Shown here: positions 16,199 through 24,851 of the stretch, one piece after another
Position numbering within the stretch: position 1 is the first letter of the stretch
Layout of the letters: each line of letters starts with the position of its first letter
Assembly: GCA_013388855.1 (NCBI GenBank)
Contig: JACAEM010000030.1
Span: 1 to 35,050, forward strand
DNA: 35,050 bases
From: Chloroflexota bacterium
GTDB lineage: Bacteria; Chloroflexota; Anaerolineae; Anaerolineales; Villigracilaceae
Direction: 5' to 3'
Translations under genes and position numbers: made by a program
The notes under the pieces: model-generated
Seen by the model: the letters and a program-made list of their open reading frames with translations, nothing else
What the model was told of the DNA's origin: nothing
The model's database searches: none

Positions 16199-17178
16199 TT
16201 TGCCTTCACTTTCGCCTTTTCCTTCGCTTCCGCCTGATAGTCTCCGCCAGGTGCGGGCGTGTTGTACAAAATTTCCTGCACAATGCGGTCTGCACTCAAC
16301 TCACGCAGGCGCGCCGCAGGCGAAACAATGATGCGATGTCCAAGTACCGGGACAGCCAATGCCTTGATATCGTCCGGCAGGACATGATCCCTGCCGTGCA
16401 GAGCGGCGCGCGCCTGCCCGGCCCGAAACAAAGACAAACTTCCACGCGGGCTGGCCCCCAAATACACGTCACTGCTCTGACGCGTACGCCCGACGAGGTC
16501 GATGATATATTTCTGGATGATGGGCGACACATAAACTTTACGGATGGCTTCAATGACATTCAACAAGTCTTTGACCTTGACCACGGACTCGAGCGATTCA
16601 ATCGGGTGTCGAAGCTGTTGCTGACCAAGAACTTTCATCTCTTCTGACGCGTTCGGGTATCCCATGCGCACGCGCAGGAGGAAACGATCCAATTGTGCTT
16701 CGGGGAGCGGGAATGTTCCCTCATACTCGATGGGATTCTGGGTGGCAAGCACCATGAATGGTTCCTGGAGCGGATGCGTTTCACCATCCACTGTAACCTG
16801 CCTCTCCTCCATCGCCTCAAGCAAAGCAGCTTGCGTTTTGGGCGTGGCGCGATTGACCTCATCTGCCAGGATGATCTGTCCCATGATTGGTCCGGGGCGA
16901 AACTCAAATTTTCGTTTCTGCTGATTAAAAATGGAAACACCCGTCACATCGCTGGGGAGCATATCAGGCGTAAACTGGATACGGTTGAAGGTACAATCTA
17001 GCGATTTGGCAAGGCTGCGCGCCAGCATGGTCTTGCCCACACCAGGCACATCCTCAATCAATACATGCCCCTGACATAAAAGACCAATGACCACCAACTC
17101 CACAGAGGCGCTTTTCCCAACGATCACTTTCTCAAGGTTCGTGATGATCTTCTCTCCAAACTGTTTCAGGTCGGTCAT
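16195..17178 (-). CDS. moxR: MoxR family AAA+ ATPase
   Basis: A 327-aa ATPase from the ATG at 17178, which has GGAAAGGGA upstream; the frame open to 17325 has no start signal. Walker A EDVPGVGKTMLARSLA, Walker B IILADEVNRATPKTQAALLEAMEE, sensor 1 LATQNPIEYEGTFPLPEAQLDRF, and a C-terminal lid are all present. MoxR proteins act as chaperones for metal or complex assembly, often with the DUF58 partner encoded directly downstream. Confidence 0.94.
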   Translation of the reverse strand: MTDLKQFGEKIITNLEKVIVGKSASVELVVIGLLCQGHVLIEDVPGVGKTMLARSLAKSLDCTFNRIQFTPDMLPSDVTGVSIFNQQKRKFEFRPGPIMGQIILADEVNRATPKTQAALLEAMEERQVTVDGETHPLQEPFMVLATQNPIEYEGTFPLPEAQLDRFLLRVRMGYPNASEEMKVLGQQQLRHPIESLESVVKVKDLLNVIEAIRKVYVSPIIQKYIIDLVGRTRQSSDVYLGASPRGSLSLFRAGQARAALHGRDHVLPDDIKALAVPVLGHRIIVSPAARLRELSADRIVQEILYNTPAPGGDYQAEAKEKAKVKAK

Positions 17179-17221
17179 ATGATGTCCCTTTCCGGCGGTT
17201 TTATACTGATTTGCGGTTTTG

Positions 17222-17250
17222 ATTGTACGAGCAAACCATTTGACGGGCAA
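17222..17250 (-). promoter_or_regulatory. promoter of the MoxR-DUF58-MBL operon
   Basis: On the minus strand TTGCCC (17245-17250) and TACAAT (17222-17227) are 17 nt apart, about 45 nt before the moxR ATG. A small GC hairpin (CCCTCC/GGAGGG, about 17264-17277) lies just upstream, between hisE and this promoter. Confidence 0.6.
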
Positions 17251-17346
17251 GTGCATCGTATCCCTCCGGGGAGGGGTATATTCCCGTTGTTTCGAGCCTC
17301 TTTGGGTATCATTCTTAAAGAGCATCGAATTAAACCAAAAGTTATT

Positions 17347-17622
17347 TCAACGGTGCCGCTTCTCCAACTCTGCAACGACATGCGTCGGAGTCAATCCACG
17401 CGCGGCAAGCAGAACCAGCGTGTGATAGGTCAAATCCGCAATTTCTTCGATCAACCGCTGGTCTTCCTGCGCCAACGCCGCCACGACAACTTCTGTCCCT
17501 TCCTCACCCACCTTCTGCGCGATCTTCGGCAAGCCTTCATTGAACAGACTCGTCGTGTACGACTTCTCGTTGGGATTATTCTTCCGATCTTCGATCACAT
17601 CAAACAACCATTGAATGCCCAT
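17347..17622 (-). CDS. hisE: phosphoribosyl-ATP pyrophosphatase
   Basis: A 91-aa all-alpha NTP-PPase. The motif KVGEEGTEVVVAALAQ followed by EEIADLTYHTLVLLA gives the EExxE...D metal ligands. It removes pyrophosphate from phosphoribosyl-ATP, step 2 of histidine synthesis. It is separate from hisI here and is the last gene of the his operon, 91 nt after hisI with an octamer-type repeat in the gap. Confidence 0.95.
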   Translation of the reverse strand: MGIQWLFDVIEDRKNNPNEKSYTTSLFNEGLPKIAQKVGEEGTEVVVAALAQEDQRLIEEIADLTYHTLVLLAARGLTPTHVVAELEKRHR

Positions 17623-17635
17623 AAGTTCTCCTGTT

Positions 17636-17713
17636 TACAAGTTGAAAAGTCAGAAAGTTGGAACGCCTGCCCTGAGTGTGTCGAAGGGTTCAAACCTGCA
17701 ACTTTCCAACCTC
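17636..17713. repeat. octamer-type inverted intergenic repeat (hisI-hisE gap)
   Basis: Units of 8 bp such as AAGTTGAA, AAGTCAGA, AAGTTGGA on the left face units such as TGCAACTT, TCCAACCT, CTTAACC on the right, around a core CCTGAGTGTGTCGAAGG. The same layout recurs at 18820-18893, 20889-20985, 31843-31902 and 33660-33768. Confidence 0.6.
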
Positions 17714-18037
17714 TTAACCGATTCCCCGATAAAAACACGTCCGCTCGCCCGTATGGCATGCCGGACCTGCAGGCTCGACCAGCACCAACAGCGTATCCGC
17801 ATCACAATCCAAGCGGATCTCCACTACACGTTGTGTATTTCCTGAAGTTTTCCCTTTATTCCAAAGTTCGTTACGACTACGAGACCAGAACCAAGTCTCA
17901 CCAGTTTGCATGGTTAACGAAAATGCATCTGAATTCATATATGCCATCATCAGAACTTCTTTTGTTTCTACATCTTGCACAATCACAGGGATAAGTCCAT
18001 TGTCGTCAAATCTAAGTCCAGTTATTAGTCCTTGCAT
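17714..18037 (-). CDS. hisI: phosphoribosyl-AMP cyclohydrolase
   Basis: A 107-aa enzyme from the ATG at 18037, preceded by AGGAGA (a GTG five codons upstream would place that site inside the gene). [19 protein letters not shown] and the zinc-binding Cys residues in RLDCDAD and [13 protein letters not shown] are the HisI signature. It opens the purine ring of phosphoribosyl-AMP, step 3. It follows hisF by 11 nt. Confidence 0.96.
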   Translation of the reverse strand: MQGLITGLRFDDNGLIPVIVQDVETKEVLMMAYMNSDAFSLTMQTGETWFWSRSRNELWNKGKTSGNTQRVVEIRLDCDADTLLVLVEPAGPACHTGERTCFYRGIG

Positions 18038-18048
18038 ATCTTCTCCTA

Positions 18049-18804
18049 TCACAATCTTACAGGTATTCCCTGATCCTTCAGTTCCCGCTTCAATTCTGGA
18101 ATCCTCAACTTCCCATCATGAAACAGCGACGCCGCTAATGCCGCATCTGCCATACCCTTCATGAGCACATTCGCAAAGTGACTTGGCATCCCCGCTCCGC
18201 CTGAAGCAATGACAGGCACAGACACCATATTCGAGATGATGCTTGTCAGTTCCAAGTCATAACCTGCGAGTGTGCCATCAGCGTCCATGCTGGTAAGCAA
18301 GATTTCGCCCGCCCCCAACTCCACACCGCGTACTGCCCACTCGACCGCGTCCATGCCTGTGGGAGTACGTCCACCTGCCACGTACACCTCCCAACTTGAG
18401 CCGTTTCTGCGTGCATCAATCGCCAGCACAATGCACTGCGCCCCAAAACGACTCGCGCCCTCGGAAAGCAACTCAGGTCTCTTCACCGCCGCCGAGTTGA
18501 CACTGACCTTGTCCGCGCCAGCCAGCAGCAGATTCCGCATGTCGTCTACTTCGCGGATTCCGCCGCCAACTGTCAGCGGCATGAAGACAGTCTCTGCCAC
18601 GCGGCTCACCAACTCCAAGGTGGTCTTGCGTCCTTCGTGAGTGGCGGAGATATCGAGAAAGACCAACTCGTCCGCGCCTTGTTCATCGTATAGACGTGCC
18701 TGCTCCACAGGGTCGCCCGCATCGCGCAGGTTCACAAAGTTCACGCCCTTCACCACACGCCCATCTTTGATATCCAAACAAGGGATGATTCGTTTTGCTA
18801 ACAT
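18049..18804 (-). CDS. hisF: imidazole glycerol phosphate synthase, cyclase subunit
   Basis: A 251-aa TIM barrel. [18 protein letters not shown] holds the first catalytic Asp (residue 11) and [14 protein letters not shown] the second; phosphate loops are VGGGIRE and ASGGAG. It works with HisH, using ammonia to form IGP and AICAR. Confidence 0.98.
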   Translation of the reverse strand: MLAKRIIPCLDIKDGRVVKGVNFVNLRDAGDPVEQARLYDEQGADELVFLDISATHEGRKTTLELVSRVAETVFMPLTVGGGIREVDDMRNLLLAGADKVSVNSAAVKRPELLSEGASRFGAQCIVLAIDARRNGSSWEVYVAGGRTPTGMDAVEWAVRGVELGAGEILLTSMDADGTLAGYDLELTSIISNMVSVPVIASGGAGMPSHFANVLMKGMADAALAASLFHDGKLRIPELKRELKDQGIPVRL

Positions 18805-18819
18805 AAAACTCCTATCGTT

Positions 18820-18893
18820 TGAAAGTTGGCAAGTTGAAAAGTTTTCAAGTTAAGAGCATAACCTTCCAACTTTTGAACCTTCAAACCTGTAAC
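18820..18893. repeat. octamer-type inverted intergenic repeat (hisA-hisF gap)
   Basis: Eight-bp units GAAAGTTG, GCAAGTTG, AAAAGTTT, TCAAGTTA lead to a short core and then TTCCAACT, TTTGAACC, TTCAAACC on the other arm. The last units reach into the 3' end of hisA. Confidence 0.6.
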
Positions 18894-19594
18894 GCCTTTC
18901 CTAAATCAACCGTCCCATCATACAACGCCCGCCCGATGATACAACCCGCCAGCCTCGCATCCTTTGCCGCTTTTACATCATCGATCGTATGCACGCCGCC
19001 TGAAGCGATCACATCAAGTCCGCTCTTCTCGGATAACTCTCGTGTCGCAGGGATGTTCAACCCGCTGCCCAAACCGTCGCGGCTGACATCAGTAAAGATA
19101 ACGGTAGCAAGCCCAAAGTCCCGCATTTGAAGCGCGAGATCAAGCGCAGGCACGCCGCTGTTATCCTTCCAACCGCGAGTCCGGACGAGACCATCCCGCG
19201 CATCGATACCAACTGCAATACGCTCCGCGCCAAAACGACTCAACGCATCGCGCACGATGTCAGGTTGTTCAATCGCAATCGTCCCTAAAATCACGCGGCT
19301 CACACCCAACGACAACGCCGCCTCAATCGACTCCAGCGAACGCATCCCGCCGCCGAACTGCACGCGCACACCAAGTTTCAAAATCGGCTCAAGCGCATCA
19401 CGATTCGCACTGTCGCTTTCACCGAACGCGCCATCGAGATTCACCACATGCAACCAAGCCGCGCCAGCGTCGATCCAACGCTTCGCCGTCTCGGCGGGGT
19501 CGTCGCTATAGGAAGTCATTCGCGCGGGGTCGCCCTCTTTCAAGCGCACCACTTTGCCGCCGCGCAGATCGATCGCGGGATAGATCGTAAACAT
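18881..19594 (-). CDS. hisA: ProFAR isomerase
   Basis: A 237-aa TIM barrel from the ATG at 19594, which shares one base with the hisH stop (TGATG). FTIYPAIDLRGGKVVRLKEGD carries the first catalytic Asp, VIFTDVSRDG the second, with phosphate loops FGGGMRS and ASGGVHT. It performs the Amadori rearrangement of ProFAR to PRFAR, step 4. Confidence 0.97.
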   Translation of the reverse strand: MFTIYPAIDLRGGKVVRLKEGDPARMTSYSDDPAETAKRWIDAGAAWLHVVNLDGAFGESDSANRDALEPILKLGVRVQFGGGMRSLESIEAALSLGVSRVILGTIAIEQPDIVRDALSRFGAERIAVGIDARDGLVRTRGWKDNSGVPALDLALQMRDFGLATVIFTDVSRDGLGSGLNIPATRELSEKSGLDVIASGGVHTIDDVKAAKDARLAGCIIGRALYDGTVDLGKALQV

Positions 19595-20205
19595 CACGCC
19601 TCCACAAAATTTTTCAAAATGCGCAGCCCCACCGCCTGACTTTTCTCAGGATGAAACTGCACGCCAAACACATTCTCGCGCCGTACCGCGCACGCATAGC
19701 GAATGCCGTAATCCACTTCCGCGATCACATCCGATGGATCGCCCGCCTGACAATAATACGAGTGATTGAAATAGACATACGCCCCATCTTGGATTTGATC
19801 GAAGAGCGCCGCCTCTTTCTTGACCTGAACCTGATTCCACCCCGTGTGCGGAATCTTCACCGACAGCGTATCTGCAAACTTCACCACCGTGCCGCGCAGC
19901 AGACCCAAGCCTTCGTGCTCGCCCATCTCTTCGCCAATCTCGAACAAGGCTTGCATCCCAACGCAAATTCCCAGCATCGGCACGCCTCGCGAAACGACTT
20001 GCTTCACGGCGTCGTCGAGTCCTTTGGCTTTCATGCCATCCATAAAATCACCGAACGCGCCCACGCCAGGTAGCACAACCTTCTTTGTTGCTAAAACTTT
20101 CTGCGGGTCATCAGTTCGTTCCACACTCGCACCAACATTCTCCAGCGCCTTCTGCACCGAACGGAGGTTGCCTGTGCCCGCATCAATCAATATGATTTCG
20201 TTCAT
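19594..20205 (-). CDS. hisH: imidazole glycerol phosphate synthase, glutaminase subunit
   Basis: A 203-aa class I glutamine amidotransferase. Nucleophile Cys81 in MLGICVGMQALFE, and His185/Glu187 in VQFHPEKS complete the triad. DAGTGNLRSV is the usual N-terminus. It feeds ammonia to HisF. Confidence 0.98.
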   Translation of the reverse strand: MNEIILIDAGTGNLRSVQKALENVGASVERTDDPQKVLATKKVVLPGVGAFGDFMDGMKAKGLDDAVKQVVSRGVPMLGICVGMQALFEIGEEMGEHEGLGLLRGTVVKFADTLSVKIPHTGWNQVQVKKEAALFDQIQDGAYVYFNHSYYCQAGDPSDVIAEVDYGIRYACAVRRENVFGVQFHPEKSQAVGLRILKNFVEA

Positions 20206-20225
20206 ACGTTCTCCATTTCAACAAT

Positions 20226-20285
20226 GACCGCAGACCGCGGACGATAGACCGTTTGCTTTCAGTCGGCGGTCGGTCGTCTGCGGTC
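20226..20285. repeat. inverted repeat in the hisB-hisH gap
   Basis: GACCGCAGAC (20226-20235) is repeated in inverted form as GTCTGCGGTC (20276-20285), with further GACCG/CGGTC segments between. It is a different family from the octamer repeats. It ends 3 nt before the hisB stop codon. Confidence 0.6.
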
Positions 20286-20288
20286 AAA

Positions 20289-20876
20289 TCAAAGTGTCCC
20301 CTTCGTAGACGGTATCGCCCCGCCCCGCCGCGCATCAAACTGCGTAGACGCATCCAACGCGCGCGCCCAGGCTTTGAACAACGCTTCGGCTTGATGATGG
20401 TCATCGCGCCCGTATAAGACTCGTGCATGGAGATTACAGCGTGCCTGCACCGCAAACGACTCAAAGAAATGCGGAAACAACGTCGCAGGGATGTTGCCAA
20501 CATACGGCGTGTGCCATTCGACCTGCACGACTGCATACGGACGCCCCGACAAGTCCATTGCCACATGCGCGAGGGTCTCATCCATCGGCGCGAAACTATC
20601 ACCCATGCGGGCAATTCCCTTGCGGTCGCCTAACGCCTTATCAAAGGCTTGCCCCAACGCCAGCGCCACATCCTCCACCGTGTGATGGACATCAATATGC
20701 AGATCACCTTGCGCTTTGACGTTCAGGTCAAAGAGTCCGTGAACGGCGAGGTGGGTCAGCATGTGGTCGAGGAATCCCACGCCCGTGGAAATCTCATGCT
20801 TGCCTGTGCCATCCAGATTCAATTTAATTTCGATCTGTGTTTCGTTTGTTTTTCTTGAAACTTCACCAAGTCTCAT
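20289..20876 (-). CDS. hisB: imidazoleglycerol-phosphate dehydratase
   Basis: A 195-aa monofunctional dehydratase. The two-fold repeated metal motifs are visible: [34 protein letters not shown], and later [16 protein letters not shown]. No phosphatase domain is present, so histidinol-phosphate phosphatase must be elsewhere. It removes water from IGP, step 6. Confidence 0.97.
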   Translation of the reverse strand: MRLGEVSRKTNETQIEIKLNLDGTGKHEISTGVGFLDHMLTHLAVHGLFDLNVKAQGDLHIDVHHTVEDVALALGQAFDKALGDRKGIARMGDSFAPMDETLAHVAMDLSGRPYAVVQVEWHTPYVGNIPATLFPHFFESFAVQARCNLHARVLYGRDDHHQAEALFKAWARALDASTQFDARRGGAIPSTKGTL

Positions 20877-20888
20877 AACATCTCCTTT

Positions 20889-20985
20889 GTTTACAAGTTA
20901 GCAGGTTTACAGGTTTGAACCCTTCGACACGCTCAGGACAGGCGTTCCAACTTGTAAACTTTCCAACTTTCCTGCCTTTACAACT
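20889..20985. repeat. octamer-type inverted intergenic repeat (hisC-hisB gap)
   Basis: Left arm GTTTACAA, GTTAGCAG, GTTTACAG, GTTTGAAC; core CCTTCGACACGCTCAGGACAGG (split in two words here by its inverted halves); right arm TTCCAACT, TGTAAACT, TTCCAACT, TTCCTGCC. The core is the inverse complement of the core at about 17670-17690. Confidence 0.6.
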
Positions 20986-22069
20986 TTTTCAACGCGCTTA
21001 TCAAAACATCTGTATCACTCGGTCTTCCCACACTAATACGAATATGATCTCTCAACCCAGGCTTGTTGAAGTAGCGGATAAAAACACCAAACTCCTGCGC
21101 CAATCTGGCTTTCAACTCGGCGGCGTCACGTCCGTCCACTTGGCAGAGGATGAAGTTCGATTGCGTAGGATACGGCTTGAGGTACGGAATCTCCGTCAGC
21201 GCGGAGAGGAGGCGGGTTCGTTCATCCTTGAGTTTTTCGAGCAATACTTTCAACTCATTCACATTGGCAAGTGACGCTTGCGCGGCAACACTCGCGGCGA
21301 CGTTGACATTGTACGGCTGTTTGGACTTCCACAAGGTGGGCATGAGCCACTTGGGGAACGCACCGTAGCCAATGCGTAGCCCTGCCAGCCCCGCCCATTT
21401 GCTAAACGTGCGCAACACGATAAGATTCTCCCGTTGCGGCACTTCGCGGATTCGGCTGAGGCTTGCGCCGAGATTCTCACCCGCAAATTCAATGTAGGCT
21501 TCATCAAGCACCACCAATAGCGGAAGGGTGAGCAATTCATCCATCACATCCGATGGGATCAACGAACCGTCGGGGTTGTTGGGCGAAGCGATGAAAAGCA
21601 TTTTCGGCTTGTGTTCATCAACTGCTTTTCGTATGCCGTCCATGTTCAAAGAGAAGTCCGCATTGCGCGGCACTTCGATACAACACGCGGCATTCAACTC
21701 CGCGTCGAAGGGATACATGCCGAAGGTCGGCGGGCAGGAGAGAATGCACTCGTTCGGCTCAAGGAAGACGCGCATGAGCAGGTCGAGCAGTTCATCCGCG
21801 CCAGAGCCAGCAAGCAGATAGTCTTCGTCCACGCCTGTGAACTGTGCCAGCGACTGGCGCAAGGCACGCGACTCAGGGTCGGGGTAGATGTGCGGAAAGT
21901 CCATCTCGGCGAGCGCCTTGCGGACAGCGGGCAGAATGCCATAGGGATTTTCGTTCGCGTCGAGTTTGACGATCTGCGACGGCTCACGCCCGATACGAGC
22001 GGAGAGAACTTCGAAGGGTTCGATGGGGGTGTAAGGAGGAAGGGATTCGAGGTGGGTTCGGATTTGCAT
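20978..22069 (-). CDS. hisC: histidinol-phosphate aminotransferase
   Basis: A 363-aa fold-type I PLP enzyme. IVKLDANENPYG is the HisC N-terminal signature, LVVLDEAYIEFAG the Asp/Tyr that bind PLP, and LRTFSKWAGLAGLRIGYG holds the Schiff-base Lys. It transfers the amino group to imidazole acetol phosphate, step 7. Confidence 0.96.
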   Translation of the reverse strand: MQIRTHLESLPPYTPIEPFEVLSARIGREPSQIVKLDANENPYGILPAVRKALAEMDFPHIYPDPESRALRQSLAQFTGVDEDYLLAGSGADELLDLLMRVFLEPNECILSCPPTFGMYPFDAELNAACCIEVPRNADFSLNMDGIRKAVDEHKPKMLFIASPNNPDGSLIPSDVMDELLTLPLLVVLDEAYIEFAGENLGASLSRIREVPQRENLIVLRTFSKWAGLAGLRIGYGAFPKWLMPTLWKSKQPYNVNVAASVAAQASLANVNELKVLLEKLKDERTRLLSALTEIPYLKPYPTQSNFILCQVDGRDAAELKARLAQEFGVFIRYFNKPGLRDHIRISVGRPSDTDVLISALKKL

Positions 22070-22082
22070 AATGATTCCTTTG

Positions 22083-22165
22083 GGATGTCATCCTGAGCGA
22101 TAGCGAAGGATCTCTACGCCAATTACCAGAGACTCTTCGGTCACTGCCGCTCCCTCAGAGTGACA
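22083..22165. repeat. dispersed GTCATCCTGAGC-type repeat (hisD-hisC gap)
   Basis: ATGTCATCCTGAGCGATAGCG at about 22086, cut here to its family core GTCATCCTGAGCG, is followed by GAAGGATCTC and an imperfect inverted arm GAGACTCTTCGG...CTCAGAGTGACA. This is a common bacterial intergenic palindrome; its end reaches into the hisD stop region. Confidence 0.65.
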
Positions 22166-23498
22166 TATCACTCCGCAACAAAGCGGCATTCGCGTGTGCG
22201 TCCAAGCCTTCAGACTGTGCAAGAGTTGCAGCGACAGGACCAACAGCTTGTGCGGTCTTGTCATCCAACGCGACGAGGCTGACGATCTTCACAAAGTCCC
22301 ACACGTTGAGTGGGGAAGCAAAGCGGGCGGATCCGCCTGTAGGCATGACGTGGCTGGGGCCTGCGAGATAGTCGCCGAGCACTTCAAAGGAATGTTCGCC
22401 CATAAAGACGCCGCCCGCGTTATTGACTTTCTCTGCCCAGCGCCACGGTTCCGTGACGGATAATGCCAAGTGTTCGGGCGCGTACTCGTTGGCGAGGTCA
22501 ACGGCTTCGGCGAGGTCGCGGGTGAGGACGGCGCCGCCGCGATTTTCTAATGAAGCGACGATGATATCTGCGCGGCTGCGTTGTTCGATCTGATTCGCAA
22601 CTTCGGCTTGAACTTTTTGAATGAGGGTTTGCGATGGAGTGAGAAGAATGGCAGAGGCAAGCAAATCATGTTCGGCTTGGGCGAGTAAGTCCGCCGCGAC
22701 CCAACTGGGATTTGCCGAGTCGTCTGCGATGACGACTGTTTCAGTGGGACCCGCCAGCCCGTCAATGCCGACCACGCCGTAGACTTGTCGCTTTGCTAAT
22801 GTGACGAAGAGATTGCCGGGTCCAAAAATTTTGTCAACAGGGCGGATGGTTTCGGTGCCATACGCGAGCGCAGCAATGGCTTGTGCGCCGCCAATGGCAT
22901 AGACTTCGTCCACGCCTGCGACGGCGCAGGCAGCAAGAATAATTGGATTGATGGGCGTTTCGGCATTTGCAAAGTCACGGTTGGGCGGCGTAATGATGAC
23001 GATCTCTTTCACACCTGCCACCTTTGCAGGGATGGCACTCATCAACACTGTTGATGGCAATGGAGCCGTGCCGCCTGGGACGTACAAGCCGACGCGTTGA
23101 ATCGGGCGGATGATCTGCCCGACGGTGCCGCCGAGTTCGTTGGTGAACCATGAGGTCAGCGGTTGTTTTTTGTGAAAGGCTTCGACGCGGGCGGCGGCTT
23201 TTTCGAGCGCGTCACGTTGCACAGGCGAGATCGAATCAAGCGCGGACTGAATCAAAGCCGTCGAAACGGGAGCAGGTTTGAAATTAAGAGAATCGAGGCG
23301 TTGTGTCCAATCTTGAAGGGAGGAGTCGCCGCGAGTCCGCACGTCTTTCAAGATGCGCGTCACGGCTTGTTCGGCGGTCAGGCGTTCGCCAAACAATTTT
23401 TCGATATTGTCCATCACACGCGTGCTGACGGGAAATTCATCGGGTGGGGTGCGTTTGAGAATGGTTTGGCGTGCGGTTTGCGGGTCGTATTGTTTCAT
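22155..23498 (-). CDS. hisD: histidinol dehydrogenase
   Basis: A 447-aa enzyme from the ATG at 23498 (GGAATTG upstream is weak; the frame to 23540 runs through a repeat). RVGLYVPGGTAPLPSTVLM, EVYAIGGAQAIAALAYGT, DGLAGPTETVVIAD and LAGPSHVMPTGGSAR are HisD hallmarks. It oxidises histidinol to histidine in two NAD-dependent steps, with zinc. Confidence 0.97.
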   Translation of the reverse strand: MKQYDPQTARQTILKRTPPDEFPVSTRVMDNIEKLFGERLTAEQAVTRILKDVRTRGDSSLQDWTQRLDSLNFKPAPVSTALIQSALDSISPVQRDALEKAAARVEAFHKKQPLTSWFTNELGGTVGQIIRPIQRVGLYVPGGTAPLPSTVLMSAIPAKVAGVKEIVIITPPNRDFANAETPINPIILAACAVAGVDEVYAIGGAQAIAALAYGTETIRPVDKIFGPGNLFVTLAKRQVYGVVGIDGLAGPTETVVIADDSANPSWVAADLLAQAEHDLLASAILLTPSQTLIQKVQAEVANQIEQRSRADIIVASLENRGGAVLTRDLAEAVDLANEYAPEHLALSVTEPWRWAEKVNNAGGVFMGEHSFEVLGDYLAGPSHVMPTGGSARFASPLNVWDFVKIVSLVALDDKTAQAVGPVAATLAQSEGLDAHANAALLRSDMSL

Positions 23499-23507
23499 GG
23501 TCAATTC

Positions 23508-23583
23508 CTTTTCTAAACACAAAGGGCACGAAGTACACAAAGGTTTTAAGGCTTCTCCTTAGTGCCCTTTGTGTCCTTCGTGT
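23508..23583. repeat. inverted repeat in the hisG-hisD gap
   Basis: AAACACAAAGGGCACGAAG on one side faces CCTTTGTGTCCTTCGTGTTT on the other, an imperfect palindrome filling the gap. It is yet another dispersed repeat family. Confidence 0.6.
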
Positions 23584-24585
23584 TTAATATTTTTTCAGCG
23601 TCGCGAGCATGGCGGTATAGCGCGGCGGTTCTTCTTCAAAGATGTAAGTGACGGGCGAGACGACAATGCCACTACCGCCAACGCTGCGAAGTTCGCTGAT
23701 GGCTTGCGGAAGGTGATCGCGACGCACGACGACGGTGACAGAGTGCCAGTCTTGATTCGATTCGCGCGTGATGATGGGGCTGATGGTGGGACCTTGCAGA
23801 CCGCCAACAGATGTTTCATTGAAGAGTTTGGACGCAATCGCTTCGGGACTCCGCCCGCGCATGTTCGCAATGACCAGAAGATTTTCCTTCGCCCGCATGT
23901 GCGCCTCGATGTACTCGAGCAAGCGACGCGCCATTTCCAGCGCCTGTGGATTCGTTTGCAAGGCTTTGCGATTTGCGATGAGCGCGGCTTGTGAAGCTTG
24001 GATGACACCATCGCGTAGCGCTCGCAAGCGATTGTCTTGCAGGGTTTGACCCGATGAAACCAGATCAGAGATGATGTCGGCATAGCCGATGGTAGGCGCG
24101 GTTTCGAGCGTGCCTTCGGCGGTGATGAGCGTGTGGGGAATGTTCTGTGCCTTGAGAAAGCGTTCAGTGAGGACGGGGAATTTGGTCGCCACTCGCAGCG
24201 GACGGTTGAGACTCGCCACATATTTTTTCAGCGAGGAAATGTCGGTGACGTCCGCCCATGCTTCGGGGACGGCTAGCATGAGCGCACAACCACCATAACC
24301 GAGTTCGTCATGCAGGACAATAATCTCGCCGTTGTCGCCGCGATTTTCTTCGATCACGTCGATGCCGGTAATGCCAAAGTCCACGCTGCCCTGGCGGACA
24401 CTGACCACAATGTCACCTGGGCGTTGAAAGAGGACGGTCAACTCAGGTAGGGCGGACATCTTCGCCTGATACTGGCGCGGATTAAGTTTCTGCACGGAGA
24501 GTCCGCACTCGGCAAGGAAGTCGAGCGTGTCGTCCATGAGGCGTCCTTTGGAGGGGAGGGAGAGACGGAGGGTGGGTTGGGTCAT
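23584..24585 (-). CDS. hisG: ATP phosphoribosyltransferase, long form
   Basis: A 333-aa HisG of the long type with a C-terminal ACT-like regulatory domain, so no HisZ is needed. LRLSLPSKGRLMDDTLDFL is the N-terminal signature; VDFGITGIDVIEEN and VATKFPVLTERFL are typical, as is the segment TAPTIGYADIISDLVSSG with the PRPP loop. It is step 1 and the feedback-inhibited point of the pathway. It is the first structural gene after the attenuator. Confidence 0.96.
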   Translation of the reverse strand: MTQPTLRLSLPSKGRLMDDTLDFLAECGLSVQKLNPRQYQAKMSALPELTVLFQRPGDIVVSVRQGSVDFGITGIDVIEENRGDNGEIIVLHDELGYGGCALMLAVPEAWADVTDISSLKKYVASLNRPLRVATKFPVLTERFLKAQNIPHTLITAEGTLETAPTIGYADIISDLVSSGQTLQDNRLRALRDGVIQASQAALIANRKALQTNPQALEMARRLLEYIEAHMRAKENLLVIANMRGRSPEAIASKLFNETSVGGLQGPTISPIITRESNQDWHSVTVVVRRDHLPQAISELRSVGGSGIVVSPVTYIFEEEPPRYTAMLATLKKY

Positions 24586-24615
24586 AGAGTTTCCTTACTA
24601 ATTCTGTATTTAGTA

Positions 24616-24690
24616 GTTACCCCTTCCGCCTGCTTCGCAGGCACCTCCCCCAAATTACAAAATTTGAATTTGGGGGAGGCCAGGTGGGGG
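24616..24690. repeat. GC-rich dispersed hairpin repeat upstream of hisG
   Basis: CCTCCCCCAAATT (24644-24656) and AATTTGGGGGAGG (24667-24679) form a 13-bp stem; GCCTGC/GCAGGC near 24628-24642 forms a second. It lies between the attenuator terminator and hisG in the his leader transcript. Confidence 0.7.
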
Positions 24691-24699
24691 TAAACAAAA

Positions 24700-24724
24700 A
24701 AGCCCCGACGCAGGGTCGGGGCTT
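24700..24724 (-). terminator. his attenuator terminator
   Basis: On the minus strand AAGCCCCGAC and GTCGGGGCTT form a 10-bp stem with a 5-nt loop, followed by a run of six T. It lies between the leader peptide and hisG, so it must be bypassed for the operon to be expressed. Confidence 0.92.
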
Positions 24725-24833
24725 GATGAGGTGAAGTATGGGTATCTGCTATCCGTTCACAGGTACGCGCACATAAACCTCCCGACCATGCGGGGGGTGA
24801 ATGTGATGATGGTGGTGCTTGAGCGCGTACCTG
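24714..24833 (-). promoter_or_regulatory. his operon attenuator, alternative RNA hairpins
   Basis: Segment A (CAGGTACGCGC, complement of 24823-24833) can pair over 11 bp with segment B (GCGCGTACCTG, complement of 24760-24770), enclosing the His codons. Segment X (GGTCGGG, 24787-24781) can pair over 7 bp with CCCGACC at 24720-24714, which is the 5' arm of the terminator. A ribosome stalled at the His codons would cover A, free X, and so block the terminator; without stalling the terminator forms. The pairings are seen; the mechanism is inferred from known his attenuators. Confidence 0.8.
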
Positions 24834-24841
24834 CTGTTCAT
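24749..24841 (-). CDS. hisL: his leader peptide
   Basis: A 30-codon ORF on the minus strand, ATG at 24841 and TAG at 24751-24749. Codons 8-18 read KHHHHHIHPPH: seven His codons in ten positions. This, the downstream terminator and the position ahead of hisG identify it as the ribosome-stalling leader peptide of a histidine attenuator. It has no Shine-Dalgarno sequence, and the promoter predicts a start only about 4 nt before the ATG, so it may be translated from a near-leaderless RNA. Confidence 0.9.
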   Translation of the reverse strand: MNSRYALKHHHHHIHPPHGREVYVRVPVNG

Positions 24842-24851
24842 ATTGAGCGGC

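Noticed and set aside
17264-17277. Hairpin CCCTCC/GGAGGG after hisE as terminator
   Set aside because: Too short and not followed by a T run on the minus strand; left as a minor note.
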